Shown here piece after piece: positions 16,705 to 24,276 of a stretch of DNA of 64,000 nt (position 1 is its first letter; every line of letters starts with the position of its first letter). The translations under genes were made by a program, and so were the position numbers. The notes beneath the pieces were generated by a model. That model was not told the DNA's origin. It made no database searches and worked only from the letters and a program-made list of their open reading frames with translations. Origin of the DNA: DASXAI01 sp963798445 (GTDB taxonomy: Bacteria > Actinomycetota > Acidimicrobiia > Acidimicrobiales > Ilumatobacteraceae); assembly GCA_963798445.1 (NCBI GenBank), contig CAWCTH010000003.1, positions 1,426,001 to 1,490,000 on the forward strand. The letters are read 5' to 3'.

Positions 16705-17871
16705 ATGCACGAGACCCACCGCCTTTCGTGGGATGGTGCCGTCGATGCCGACGGCCACATCCTCGAGCCGTCGGACCTGTGGGAGACCTACCTCGAACCG
16801 CAGTACCGCGATCGTGCACTGCGGGTCGTGAAGGACGAGAACGGCCTCGACGCGTTGGAGATCGGGGGCAAGCCGTCGATGATGTCGCGCCGCGGCTTCC
16901 CGTCCACGCTGGCGGCGATGGGGCGGCCCGACCTCATCGAGATGGCCAAGGATCCGTCGATCACCTACGACAACCACGCGCCCATGGGCGCCACCGACGC
17001 CAAGGAGCGCCTGAAGCTGCTCGACGCCGAGCACATCGACGCCGCCGTCATCTACACCACGACCGGGCTCCTGTGGGAGGCCGAGCTGGAGGACGCCGAG
17101 CTCTCGCAGGCCTACACGCGGGCGTACAACCGGTGGATCTGCGACTGGTGCTCCGACAGCGGCGGCCGGCTCGTTCCGGCGGCCCACCTGTCGTTGATGG
17201 ACCCTGCTGCCGCCGCCGAGGAGATGGTGCGGGCCGTCGGTGACGGCGCGCGTGGTTGCTTCGTGGCCCCCTGGGTGCACACGGCCAAGCCGCTCGGCCA
17301 CCCCGACCACGACGCCGTGTTCGCCGCCGCCCAAGACCTCGACATCCCCTTCGCCATCCACCCCATGTTCGAACCGCAGTGGACCAAGGGCACCCGCATG
17401 GGCGCATGGGAGAACGTGCGCCAGCTCCGCCTCACGGCATCGGTGTCGGGCGCCGACGGTGTGCGCCACCAGTTCTCCACCTTGTTCGACTACGGCGTGT
17501 TCGACCGGTTCCCGCGCTTGAAGGTGCTCGTGCTGGAGTCGGGAGGCGGCTGGATCGGCTACTGGCTCGACCGCATGGACGCCGTGTTCAGCCACACCGC
17601 CATCGGCCAGCGCGTCCCGCTCCAGCACCCACCCTCGTACTACTTCAAGGAGCGGGTCTGGATCAGCTGCGACCCCGACGAGAAGACCATCCCGTCGCTG
17701 GCCGAGCGCTACGGCGCCGACCGGTTCATGTGGGCATCGGACTTCCCGCACGCCGACCACACCCCCGAGTACATCTTCGATCTCGATGCGCTCGTGGGCA
17801 GCTTCCCCGAAGCCGACCGCCGCAAGTTCGTGGGCGACAACTGCCGGCAGCTCTTCAAGATCGACGCGTGA
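16705..17871 (+). CDS. Amidohydrolase family protein (ACMSD-like, amidohydrolase_2)
   Basis: 388-residue TIM-barrel hydrolase/decarboxylase of the amidohydrolase_2 (PF04909) family. It begins with the metal-binding motif DADGHILEP (D14-x-D-x-H18). A histidine follows in PFAIHPMFEP and the terminal metal aspartate in FMWASDFPHADHTPEY. Members decarboxylate or hydrate aromatic acids (ACMSD, gamma-resorcylate decarboxylase) and are frequent in actinobacterial catabolic loci. A ribosome site GGGAGA precedes the ATG. It is followed after 44 bases by a separate promoter, so it is probably monocistronic. The exact substrate is not deducible. Confidence 0.85.
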   Translation: MHETHRLSWDGAVDADGHILEPSDLWETYLEPQYRDRALRVVKDENGLDALEIGGKPSMMSRRGFPSTLAAMGRPDLIEMAKDPSITYDNHAPMGATDAKERLKLLDAEHIDAAVIYTTTGLLWEAELEDAELSQAYTRAYNRWICDWCSDSGGRLVPAAHLSLMDPAAAAEEMVRAVGDGARGCFVAPWVHTAKPLGHPDHDAVFAAAQDLDIPFAIHPMFEPQWTKGTRMGAWENVRQLRLTASVSGADGVRHQFSTLFDYGVFDRFPRLKVLVLESGGGWIGYWLDRMDAVFSHTAIGQRVPLQHPPSYYFKERVWISCDPDEKTIPSLAERYGADRFMWASDFPHADHTPEYIFDLDALVGSFPEADRRKFVGDNCRQLFKIDA

Positions 17872-17902
17872 GCCGGATGGCCGCGGCGACGCCGGCAGCT
17901 CC

Positions 17903-17908
17903 TAGGCT
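17903..17908 (+). promoter_or_regulatory. -10 box of the four-gene aminoacylase operon
   Basis: TAGGCT, ending 7 bases before the ATG at 17916 with no ribosome site between, which fits a leaderless transcript. It begins a run of four closely packed genes ending at 20953. Confidence 0.5.
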
Positions 17909-17915
17909 TCGCCCC

Positions 17916-18119
17916 ATGGGGAGTAGCCGGCCGTACGTGTTCCCGGAACCGGGCGACACCGTGGCGACGCTGGCCGAACGGTTGCTGCCCGACGACCCCG
18001 ACGGCGCCAACACCCTGCTGTCGTGGAACCTGCACCTGGTGCTGCGGGCCTTTCCGGTGGGCGCGCCCGGCGAAGTGCTCTGCACCGACATCGTGTACGT
18101 GGGCCCGCCGCCCGCATGA
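17916..18119 (+). CDS. Small LysM-like hypothetical protein
   Basis: 67-residue acidic protein, first in an operon. The pattern FPEPGDTVATLAERLLPDDP followed by SWNLHL and a closing strand with DIVYVGPPP recalls a LysM fold or phage tail protein X (about 50 residues, opening with a G-D-T turn). No signal peptide is present, so a cytoplasmic LysM-like module is the likeliest reading, with unknown ligand. It overlaps the next tiny gene by ATGA. Base composition and codon use match the neighbours, and the -10 box 7 bases upstream supports its reality despite its size. Confidence 0.65.
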   Translation: MGSSRPYVFPEPGDTVATLAERLLPDDPDGANTLLSWNLHLVLRAFPVGAPGEVLCTDIVYVGPPPA

Positions 18120-18337
18120 CGATTGCCAGCGGCCCGATCATCGTGAGCGCGGTGCTGGGCGCCGGCCATGACGGTCAGGCCGAGGTCGTGGTGGAGCTGG
18201 TCTACCCGAACGGCGGCCGGACGCACCTCAGCGTGGCCCAGGCGGCGCTCGACGGTGCGCTGGAGGCGGCCGGCGTGCATCATCTCGACGACCTGCAAGG
18301 ACAACCGTGGACCGTGCTCATCGCGGGACGCGCGTGA
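18116..18337 (+). CDS. Small hypothetical protein, coupled to LysM-like gene
   Basis: 73-residue protein that I do not recognise. It looks like a compact alpha/beta domain: strands SGPIIVSAVLGA and AEVVVELVYPNG, then a helix SVAQAALDGALEAAGV and a final strand PWTVLIAG. No cysteines or obvious catalytic residues. Its ATG overlaps the previous stop (ATGA), and it lies 31 bases before the D-aminoacylase-like gene, so it belongs to that operon. It may be a subunit or chaperone for the neighbouring amidohydrolase; this is a guess from position only. Confidence 0.6.
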   Translation: MTIASGPIIVSAVLGAGHDGQAEVVVELVYPNGGRTHLSVAQAALDGALEAAGVHHLDDLQGQPWTVLIAGRA

Positions 18338-18368
18338 TCGAACGCCGACCAACCAGACAGGAGACGCC

Positions 18369-20063
18369 ATGCTGGACCTGATCCTCCGTGGGGGAACGAT
18401 CATCGACGGTTCCGGCTTGCCGGGCTACCGAGGCGATGTGGGCGTGGCCGCGGGCCGCATCGTGTCGGTCGGCCGCTCGCTGGCCGATGTCGGCGGCGCA
18501 GCGGTGATCGACGCCGCCGGCAAGGCGGTGGCGCCAGGCTTCATCGACCCGCACACCCACTACGACGCCCAAGTCCTCTTCGACCCTTACGCCTTTCCGG
18601 CCATCGAGCACGGCATCACGACCGTCGTCACCGGCAACTGCTCGCTCAGCATGGCGCCCGTGCGGGCCGCTCATCGCGACCGGTTCGGACGCATGTTCCG
18701 ACTCATCGAGGAGATGCCGGCCGCGGCGTTCGAGCAGGGCGTGGACTGGCGTTGGGGCGAGTCGTTCGCCGGCATGGTGGACGCCGTCGCCGCCGACATC
18801 GCCCTCAACGTGGCCCCGCTCGTAGGGCACTCGGTGCTGCGGATGTACCTGCTGGGCGACGACGCCCGCCGCCCCGCCACCGCCGAGGAGATCGCGGCGA
18901 TGTGCGACCTGCTGCGCGCCTGCCTCGACGCCGGTGCCGTCGGCATGTCGACGAGCTACATCGACATCGAGGAGGACATGCGCCCGGTGCCGTCGCGTTG
19001 GGCCCGGCACGCCGAGCTGCAAGCGCTGTGCGCCGTCCTCGGCGAGCGCGGCCGCATGCTCCAGGTGGTGCACGAGTTCTACGACCCGGGCCTCACGGTG
19101 TCGCGCATCGAGATGATGGGCGAGCTGTCGCGGACCTATGGCATCCCGACGACGCTGTCGCCGCTGTTCCACAGCGCCGCCATGCCCGACGCCACGGCGC
19201 AGGTCATGGAAGCGGTCGAGCGGGAGTGGCAGACCGGCGCCCGCGTCTGGCCGCAGGTGCAGACCCGTCCCATCGACATCAGCTGGACCCTGGATCAGCG
19301 CAGCATCATGTTCCTCGTCATCCCCGGTTGGTGGCAGGTGCTGTCGCTCACCACCCGCGAGGAGAAGCTGGCCGCCTTCGCCGACCCGGCGGTGCGGGAC
19401 ACGCTGATCGGCGGGCTCAACATGCTCGCCAGCATGCCCCGGTCCACGCTCGACGCCGGCAGCTTCGTCGTGCGCGAGGCGGCCCTCGATCGCAACCAGG
19501 ACCTGGTCGGGCGGACGCTGGCCGACATCGCCGCCGAGCGCCACACCACGCCGGCCGAGTTGCTCGTCGACCTCGCCGTCGAGGAGGAGCTGGGCACGTG
19601 GTTCATCCGGGCCGACATCGGCCACTCCGATCCTGAGGCCGTCGGCTCCCTGCTGGCCCACCCGTACGTCCATGTGGGCGCCAGCGACGGCGGCGCCCAC
19701 GTCGGCTCCTTCGCCACCTACGGCGACACGGGCTTCCTCATCTCGCGCTACGTCCGAGAGACCGGTTCGTTGCGGCTCGAGGAGGCGATCAAGAAGATCA
19801 CCTCCGACCCGGCCACGATCTGGGGCCTGCCGGACCGAGGTGTCGTGCGCGAGGGCGCCGTCGCCGATCTGGTCGTGTTCGACCCCGACACGCTCGGCCG
19901 AGGCCCGGAGGTCGCCTCCGACGACTTCCCCGGCGACGGCATCCGATGGGTCCGGCGCTCAGTCGGCGTGGATGCGGTGGTCGTGGGCGGCGAGCCCACC
20001 TGGAACACCACCGATGGCTACATCAAGGGCGCTCGCGCCGGCGTGATTGCGAGCCGGTCATGA
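18369..20063 (+). CDS. N-acyl-D-amino-acid deacylase-like amidohydrolase
   Basis: 564-residue metal-dependent hydrolase of the amidohydrolase_3/D-aminoacylase group. The N-terminal beta-sandwich strand LILRGGTIIDGSG precedes the barrel motif GFIDPHTHYDAQVLFDP (H62, H64), then VTGNCSLSMAPV, metal-ligand region VVHEFYDPG, GASDGGAHVGSFATYGDTG with the catalytic aspartate, and a C-terminal sandwich (ADLVVFDPDTLGRG). Annotated relatives deacylate N-acyl-D-amino acids, but many environmental homologues have other amide or lactam substrates. AGGAGA sits 6 bases before the ATG. It overlaps the SMP-30 gene by ATGA, which suggests consecutive hydrolytic steps. Confidence 0.85.
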   Translation: MLDLILRGGTIIDGSGLPGYRGDVGVAAGRIVSVGRSLADVGGAAVIDAAGKAVAPGFIDPHTHYDAQVLFDPYAFPAIEHGITTVVTGNCSLSMAPVRAAHRDRFGRMFRLIEEMPAAAFEQGVDWRWGESFAGMVDAVAADIALNVAPLVGHSVLRMYLLGDDARRPATAEEIAAMCDLLRACLDAGAVGMSTSYIDIEEDMRPVPSRWARHAELQALCAVLGERGRMLQVVHEFYDPGLTVSRIEMMGELSRTYGIPTTLSPLFHSAAMPDATAQVMEAVEREWQTGARVWPQVQTRPIDISWTLDQRSIMFLVIPGWWQVLSLTTREEKLAAFADPAVRDTLIGGLNMLASMPRSTLDAGSFVVREAALDRNQDLVGRTLADIAAERHTTPAELLVDLAVEEELGTWFIRADIGHSDPEAVGSLLAHPYVHVGASDGGAHVGSFATYGDTGFLISRYVRETGSLRLEEAIKKITSDPATIWGLPDRGVVREGAVADLVVFDPDTLGRGPEVASDDFPGDGIRWVRRSVGVDAVVVGGEPTWNTTDGYIKGARAGVIASRS

Positions 20064-20953
20064 GCGGCGAGGTCACCGTCTACTCCGACGGCTACACCTT
20101 CCTCGAGTGCCCCCGCTGGCACGACGGCCTCCTCTACATCTCCGACTTCTACACCCACCGCGTCCTCACGATCGACAGTGACGGTCGGGCCTCCACCGTG
20201 GTCGAGGTGCCGAACCAACCGTCCGGGCTCGGTTGGCTGCCCGACGGGCGGTTGCTCATCGTGTCGATGAAGGACCACCGCATCCTGCGACTCGAGCCCG
20301 ACGGCCAGTTGGTCGAGCACGCCAACCTGACCGGCCTGGCCCCGGGTCACCTCAACGACATGGTGGTGGACGCCGCCGGTCACGCCTACATCGGCAACTT
20401 CGGCTTCGACCTCATGGCCGGCGAGCCGGCGACGGCCACCGTGCTGGTGAAGGTCGACCCCGACGGCAGCGCGTCCGTGGTGGCCGACGGGTTGATGTTC
20501 CCGAACGGTTCGGTCGTGCTCGGCGGCACCACGTTGGTGGTAGCGGAGTCGTTCGGGCATCGCCTCAGCGCCTTTGACATCGCCGCCGACGGCAGCCTGT
20601 CCGAGCGGCGCGACTTCGTGAAGTTCGGTGAGCCGCCCACGAGCCGCGACACCGCCGAGATGTTCGGCGAGATCACCATCGCCCCCGATGGCATCGGGGC
20701 CGACGCCGAGGGCGCCATCTGGGTGGCCGACGCCATGGGCAGTCGCGTCGTGCGAGTCCGTGAGGGCGAGGGGATCGTGGAGGAGATCTCCACCGGCGCC
20801 CAGGGCGCGTTCGCCTGCATGCTGGGCGGTGACGACGGCCGGACGCTGTTCATCTGCGCCGCGCCGGGCTTCGCCGAGGCCGACCGCATCGGCGCCACCG
20901 ACGCCCAGCTCCTCGCGGTGCGCGTCGACGTGCCCCACGGCGGCCTGCCGTAA
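20060..20953 (+). CDS. SMP-30/gluconolactonase-like protein
   Basis: 297-residue six-bladed beta-propeller of the SMP-30/gluconolactonase/LRE family. Visible features are LECPRWHDGLLYISDF with the first metal-ligand glutamate, GHLNDMVVDAAGHAYIGNFGF with the Asn-Asp metal site, LMFPNGSVV, and the late GIGADAEGAIWVAD with the active-site aspartate. Members hydrolyse lactones. It is translationally coupled to the aminoacylase-like gene (ATGA overlap), so it may open a lactone produced or needed in that pathway. Two candidate terminator hairpins follow in the 357-base gap before 21311. Confidence 0.88.
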   Translation: MSGEVTVYSDGYTFLECPRWHDGLLYISDFYTHRVLTIDSDGRASTVVEVPNQPSGLGWLPDGRLLIVSMKDHRILRLEPDGQLVEHANLTGLAPGHLNDMVVDAAGHAYIGNFGFDLMAGEPATATVLVKVDPDGSASVVADGLMFPNGSVVLGGTTLVVAESFGHRLSAFDIAADGSLSERRDFVKFGEPPTSRDTAEMFGEITIAPDGIGADAEGAIWVADAMGSRVVRVREGEGIVEEISTGAQGAFACMLGGDDGRTLFICAAPGFAEADRIGATDAQLLAVRVDVPHGGLP

Positions 20954-20958
20954 CGCTG

Positions 20959-20973
20959 CCGCCCTCCGGGCGG
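20959..20973 (+). terminator. GC hairpin after SMP-30 gene
   Basis: CCGCCC-TCC-GGGCGG stem-loop starting 5 bases after the stop, without a T-tract. A weak candidate terminator or 3'-end stabiliser. Confidence 0.35.
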
Positions 20974-21121
20974 TCTCGCTCCGCTCGGTCAATCGCTGCT
21001 CGTTGGCGACAGGCGGCCTGGCCCGTCCGTGCACACCGTTCGTGCCCTTATCGTCGCTCCGCGAGCTCTCATTGCTCGCATCCCACGGTCGGTGAGGGGT
21101 TCTCGGTGCAGATCTGCTTCT

Positions 21122-21144
21122 CGGTGCGTGAGAGCACCGTTTTT
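21122..21144 (+). terminator. Rho-independent-type terminator
   Basis: CGGTGC-GTGAGA-GCACCG stem followed directly by TTTTT, the clearest intrinsic-terminator shape in the window. It is preceded by a duplicate TTCTCGGTGC (21110 region). It lies midway in the gap 20954-21310, which otherwise holds only the GC hairpin at 20959 and the next gene's -10 box. Confidence 0.6.
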
Positions 21145-21296
21145 GCTACTGAAGCGCGGCGAGAACGAGCCAGGGCGGCGGCCGTGGACCACATGCCGTG
21201 ATGCCGGGCGACCGAGCCGCCCAGATCAGCCACCGCCGCTGCTGAGCGGTGCAAAAAGCGCATCAGTTCGTCAGGGGACTCACGCACCGTGGGGCC

Positions 21297-21302
21297 TAGC
21301 CT
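21297..21302 (+). promoter_or_regulatory. -10 box of the 2-oxoglutarate oxygenase-like gene
   Basis: TAGCCT, ending 8 bases before the GTG start at 21311, with no ribosome site. It supports the GTG start and a leaderless message. Confidence 0.5.
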
Positions 21303-21310
21303 GGGGACCC

Positions 21311-22384
21311 GTGACCGACACCGTCTCGGCGCCGGCGAGCGCCTTCACGTCGATCCCCGTGGTGGACCTGAGCCGGTGGCGCGGCCCGGCAGCCGAGCGC
21401 GACGCCCTGGCCGCCGACGTGCGCGCCGTCTGCCATGACGTGGGGTTCTTCCACCTCGTCGGCCACGGCGTGCCAGCGACGTTCGTCGACGCCTACTTCG
21501 AGGCGCTCCAAGGCTTCTTCGCGCTGGCGGAGTCGGAGAAGGCTCGCGTCGACAAGCGCCTCTCGCGGCACTTCCGCGGCTGGGAGCGCGTCGGCGCCGA
21601 GCTCACCAACAACCGGCCCGATTACCGCGAGCAGCTCGACGTCTCGACCGAGAACCCGCCGTACCCGGCCGACATCGAGCCGCCCTACCTCCGCCTCGAC
21701 GGCCCCAACCAGTGGCTGCCCGAAGCCGTGCTCCCTGGCTTCCGTGCCCTCGTGGACGAGTTCTTCGAGCGACTCGGTGCCGTAGCCGACGAGCTGATGG
21801 ACGTGCTGTCGGCCGGGCTGGGCCTGGCGCCGGGCCACCTGCGGGCCGCGTTCGGCGAGCGACCCCTGTCGTTCGCCAAGTTGATCAGCTATCCGGCCAC
21901 GCCTGCCGGCGAGGCCGGCGTCAACGCCCACCACGACGCCGGCTTCCTCACGATCCTGTTGCAGCACGGCGTCGGCGGCCTCCAGGCGCTCAACCCCGAC
22001 GGGGCGTGGATCGACGTCGAGCCGCGACCCGACGCCTTCGTGGTCAACCTCGGCGAGATGCTCCAGGAGATGACCGGCAACTACTTCGTGGCCACCACCC
22101 ACCGGGTGATCACCGACCGGCCGCGGTTCTCCTCCGGCTACTTCCACGGACCCGATCTGCGCACCCGTCTCGACCCGCTGCCGCTCGGGCCCGAGTTCGC
22201 CGCCGCCGTGGCCGCCAGCGAACGCCACGCCACCGCCGGGTTCATGCCCCGGCGCGAGGAGCTGGAGGCCGGTCACCACGGCATCGCCAGCACCGGCGCT
22301 GGCATCTACGGCCAGCAGCTCTGGAACTACTACCGGCGCAGCTACCCCGACAACGTTCGCGCCCACTACCCGGACGCCGGCTAG
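21311..22384 (+). CDS. Isopenicillin N synthase-like 2-oxoglutarate/Fe(II) oxygenase
   Basis: 357-residue double-stranded beta-helix oxygenase. The N-terminal DIOX_N domain reads IPVVDLSRW...VCHDVGFFHLVGHGVP. The iron site is H207-x-D209 in NAHHDAGFL and H264 in ATTHRVI, and the 2-oxoglutarate-binding arginine is in the RxS motif (R272-F-S274). All key residues are present, so it is probably active. Bacterial relatives hydroxylate or desaturate small molecules, and a few make ethylene or modify antibiotics. The start is GTG, supported by a -10 box 8 bases upstream. It stands alone between two operons; substrate unknown. Confidence 0.87.
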   Translation: MTDTVSAPASAFTSIPVVDLSRWRGPAAERDALAADVRAVCHDVGFFHLVGHGVPATFVDAYFEALQGFFALAESEKARVDKRLSRHFRGWERVGAELTNNRPDYREQLDVSTENPPYPADIEPPYLRLDGPNQWLPEAVLPGFRALVDEFFERLGAVADELMDVLSAGLGLAPGHLRAAFGERPLSFAKLISYPATPAGEAGVNAHHDAGFLTILLQHGVGGLQALNPDGAWIDVEPRPDAFVVNLGEMLQEMTGNYFVATTHRVITDRPRFSSGYFHGPDLRTRLDPLPLGPEFAAAVAASERHATAGFMPRREELEAGHHGIASTGAGIYGQQLWNYYRRSYPDNVRAHYPDAG

Positions 22385-22406
22385 CCGGAGGGTGGCGGGT
22401 GGCGGG

Positions 22407-22428
22407 TGGCGGCTAACTGGCGGCTAAC
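22407..22428. repeat. 11-bp tandem duplication at the 3' end of the ABC-F gene
   Basis: TGGCGGCTAAC occurs twice in tandem (22407-22417, 22418-22428), just after a run of three GGTGGCG-like units. The second copy contains the ABC-F stop codon, so slippage here has duplicated the stop. Probably replication slippage with no function. Confidence 0.7.
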
Positions 22429-24220
22429 TGAGCTCGTCGGCCAGCTCGAGCCAGCGGTGCTCGGCCGCCGCCAGCTCCGCCTCGACCGCTGCCAGCGCGG
22501 TGCCGGCGCGGACCAGCGCCTCGTGATCGCCACCGGCCTCGTTCAGTTCCGCGGTGAGCCCGGCCCGGCGTTGCTCCAGCGCGGCGACCTCGCGCTCGGC
22601 CTCCCGGAGCAGCCGCCGCAGCGTCGATGGCGAGCGACCCGGCGGCGCCGGCGAGCCACCCCGCGGCACGGGCGCGCGGGCGGCCGGCGGCAACGGTGAC
22701 GACGAGGCTCCCGGAACCACGGCCGGCGCCGCCCGTCCGGTGGAGCGCCGGCGGCGCCGGTCGGCCTCCCACGCCGCATACCCGCCGGCCACCCGCCGGC
22801 CCGGATGGTGCTCGTCGATGACGATCACGTCGGTGACCGTGCGCTCCAGGAAGGCCCGGTCGTGGCTCACGACGACGACGGCGCCGGGCCATTCCTCGAG
22901 CACGTCCTCGAGGACCCGCAACGTGTCGAGATCGAGGTCGTTGGTCGGCTCGTCGAGGAGCAGCACGTTGGGCTTGGCCCGCAAGGTCAACACGAGCTGC
23001 AGGCGCCGGCGCTCCCCACCCGACAGCAACCCGATGGGGGCGCGCTGGGCGTCGGCATCGAACCAGAAGCGTTCCATGAACCGGGCGTCCTCCCAGTCGG
23101 GCGGCCGGGCCGGGCCGGCGACGGCCCGCTCGACGCGCATCGTCGGGTCGAGGTCGAGCCCGCGCTGACCATAGGAGCCGAGTTGCACCGTCGTGCCGGT
23201 GACGACCTCGCCCTCGACCGGCTCGATGCGCCCCGCCAGCACCTCCAGCAACGTCGACTTCCCGGCGCCATTCGGCCCCACGATGCCGAGACGCTCCCGC
23301 GGGTCGAGCGCCAGCTCCACGTCGCGGAACAGCCAGGGCCCGTCGCCGAAGCGATGACCGACGCCGTGCAGCTCCACCACGGTGTCGCCGAGGCGGGCAG
23401 CGCCGAAGGCCAAGTCGAGATCGCCACGACGCGCCGGCGCCTCCGCACGGCCCTCTACCAACGCGGTGGCACCGGCGATGCGCGCCGCCGGCTTGCGGGT
23501 ACGAGCGGGCGCGCCACGGCGCAGCCACGCCAGCTCGGCCCGGGCGAGGTTGCGGCGCACCTCCTCCTTGCGGACGGCGCGCTCCTCCCGGTCGGCGCGG
23601 GCCTCGAGGTAGGCGGCATAGCCACCCTCGTGGACGTAGCTGCGGCCGCGGTCGATCTCCAGGATGCGGGTGGTCACCCGGTCGAGGACGTGGCGGTCGT
23701 GGGAGACCAGGATCAACCCGCCGCGATGGGCCGCCAGGCGCTCCTCCAGCCAGGCAATGGCATCGATGTCGAGGTGGTTGGTGGGCTCGTCCAGCACGAG
23801 CAGGACGTTGTCGTCGGCGTCGCCCGGCGGGCCCACCTCCAGCAGGGCCCGGGCGAGGGCGACCCGCTTGGCCTCTCCCCCCGACATGGTGGCCACCGGG
23901 GCGTCGAGCCGGCCGCCCATGCCGAGGCGGTCCAGCACCGACGCCGCCTCCCAACCGGTGCCCACGACGTCGGCGACGGTGGCCCCCGTGAGGCTGGCGT
24001 CCTGGTCGAGCACCACCACCCGGGCGCCCCGGCCGCGCCGCACCACACCGGTCTCGGGCGGATCAACGCCCGCGAGCTGGCGTAACAAGGTGGACTTGCC
24101 CGAACCGTTCAATCCCACGACGGCCAGGCGGTCACCGGAGCTGATGGTGACGGCAACATCGTCGAACAATGGCCGGCCCGGGCGGCTGGCCGCGAGGCCG
24201 GCGGCATCGAGCAGGATCAC
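22424..24220 (-). CDS. ABC-F family ATP-binding protein (Uup/EttA-like)
   Basis: 598-residue soluble tandem ATPase with no membrane domain, the ABC-F layout. ATPase 1: Walker A GLNGSGKST (about 37-45), signature MSGGEAKR, Walker B VLLVLDEPTNHLD. ATPase 2: GPNGAGKST, LSGGERRR, NVLLLDEPTNDLD. A charged linker between them (YLEARADREERAVRKEEVRRN) matches the P-site tRNA interaction motif region. A C-terminal helical extension (residues about 545-598) resembles the Uup coiled coil. ABC-F proteins act on ribosomes, relieving stalling or antibiotic inhibition. The start is GTG, 6 bases after a minus-strand TACCCT, so probably leaderless. Confidence 0.92.
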   Translation of the reverse strand: MILLDAAGLAASRPGRPLFDDVAVTISSGDRLAVVGLNGSGKSTLLRQLAGVDPPETGVVRRGRGARVVVLDQDASLTGATVADVVGTGWEAASVLDRLGMGGRLDAPVATMSGGEAKRVALARALLEVGPPGDADDNVLLVLDEPTNHLDIDAIAWLEERLAAHRGGLILVSHDRHVLDRVTTRILEIDRGRSYVHEGGYAAYLEARADREERAVRKEEVRRNLARAELAWLRRGAPARTRKPAARIAGATALVEGRAEAPARRGDLDLAFGAARLGDTVVELHGVGHRFGDGPWLFRDVELALDPRERLGIVGPNGAGKSTLLEVLAGRIEPVEGEVVTGTTVQLGSYGQRGLDLDPTMRVERAVAGPARPPDWEDARFMERFWFDADAQRAPIGLLSGGERRRLQLVLTLRAKPNVLLLDEPTNDLDLDTLRVLEDVLEEWPGAVVVVSHDRAFLERTVTDVIVIDEHHPGRRVAGGYAAWEADRRRRRSTGRAAPAVVPGASSSPLPPAARAPVPRGGSPAPPGRSPSTLRRLLREAEREVAALEQRRAGLTAELNEAGGDHEALVRAGTALAAVEAELAAAEHRWLELADELS

Positions 24221-24226
24221 CCCGGC

Positions 24227-24270
24227 AGGGTACGGCGGCCGCGGTGCCCGCGAGGCGGCCGACCTACAGT
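24227..24270. promoter_or_regulatory. Divergent leaderless promoters of ABC-F and molybdenum hydroxylase genes
   Basis: Minus-strand TACCCT (24232-24227) is 6 bases before the ABC-F GTG at 24220; plus-strand TACAGT (24265-24270) is 6 bases before the ATG at 24277. Neither start has a ribosome site. Confidence 0.5.
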
Positions 24271-24276
24271 CGGGTC

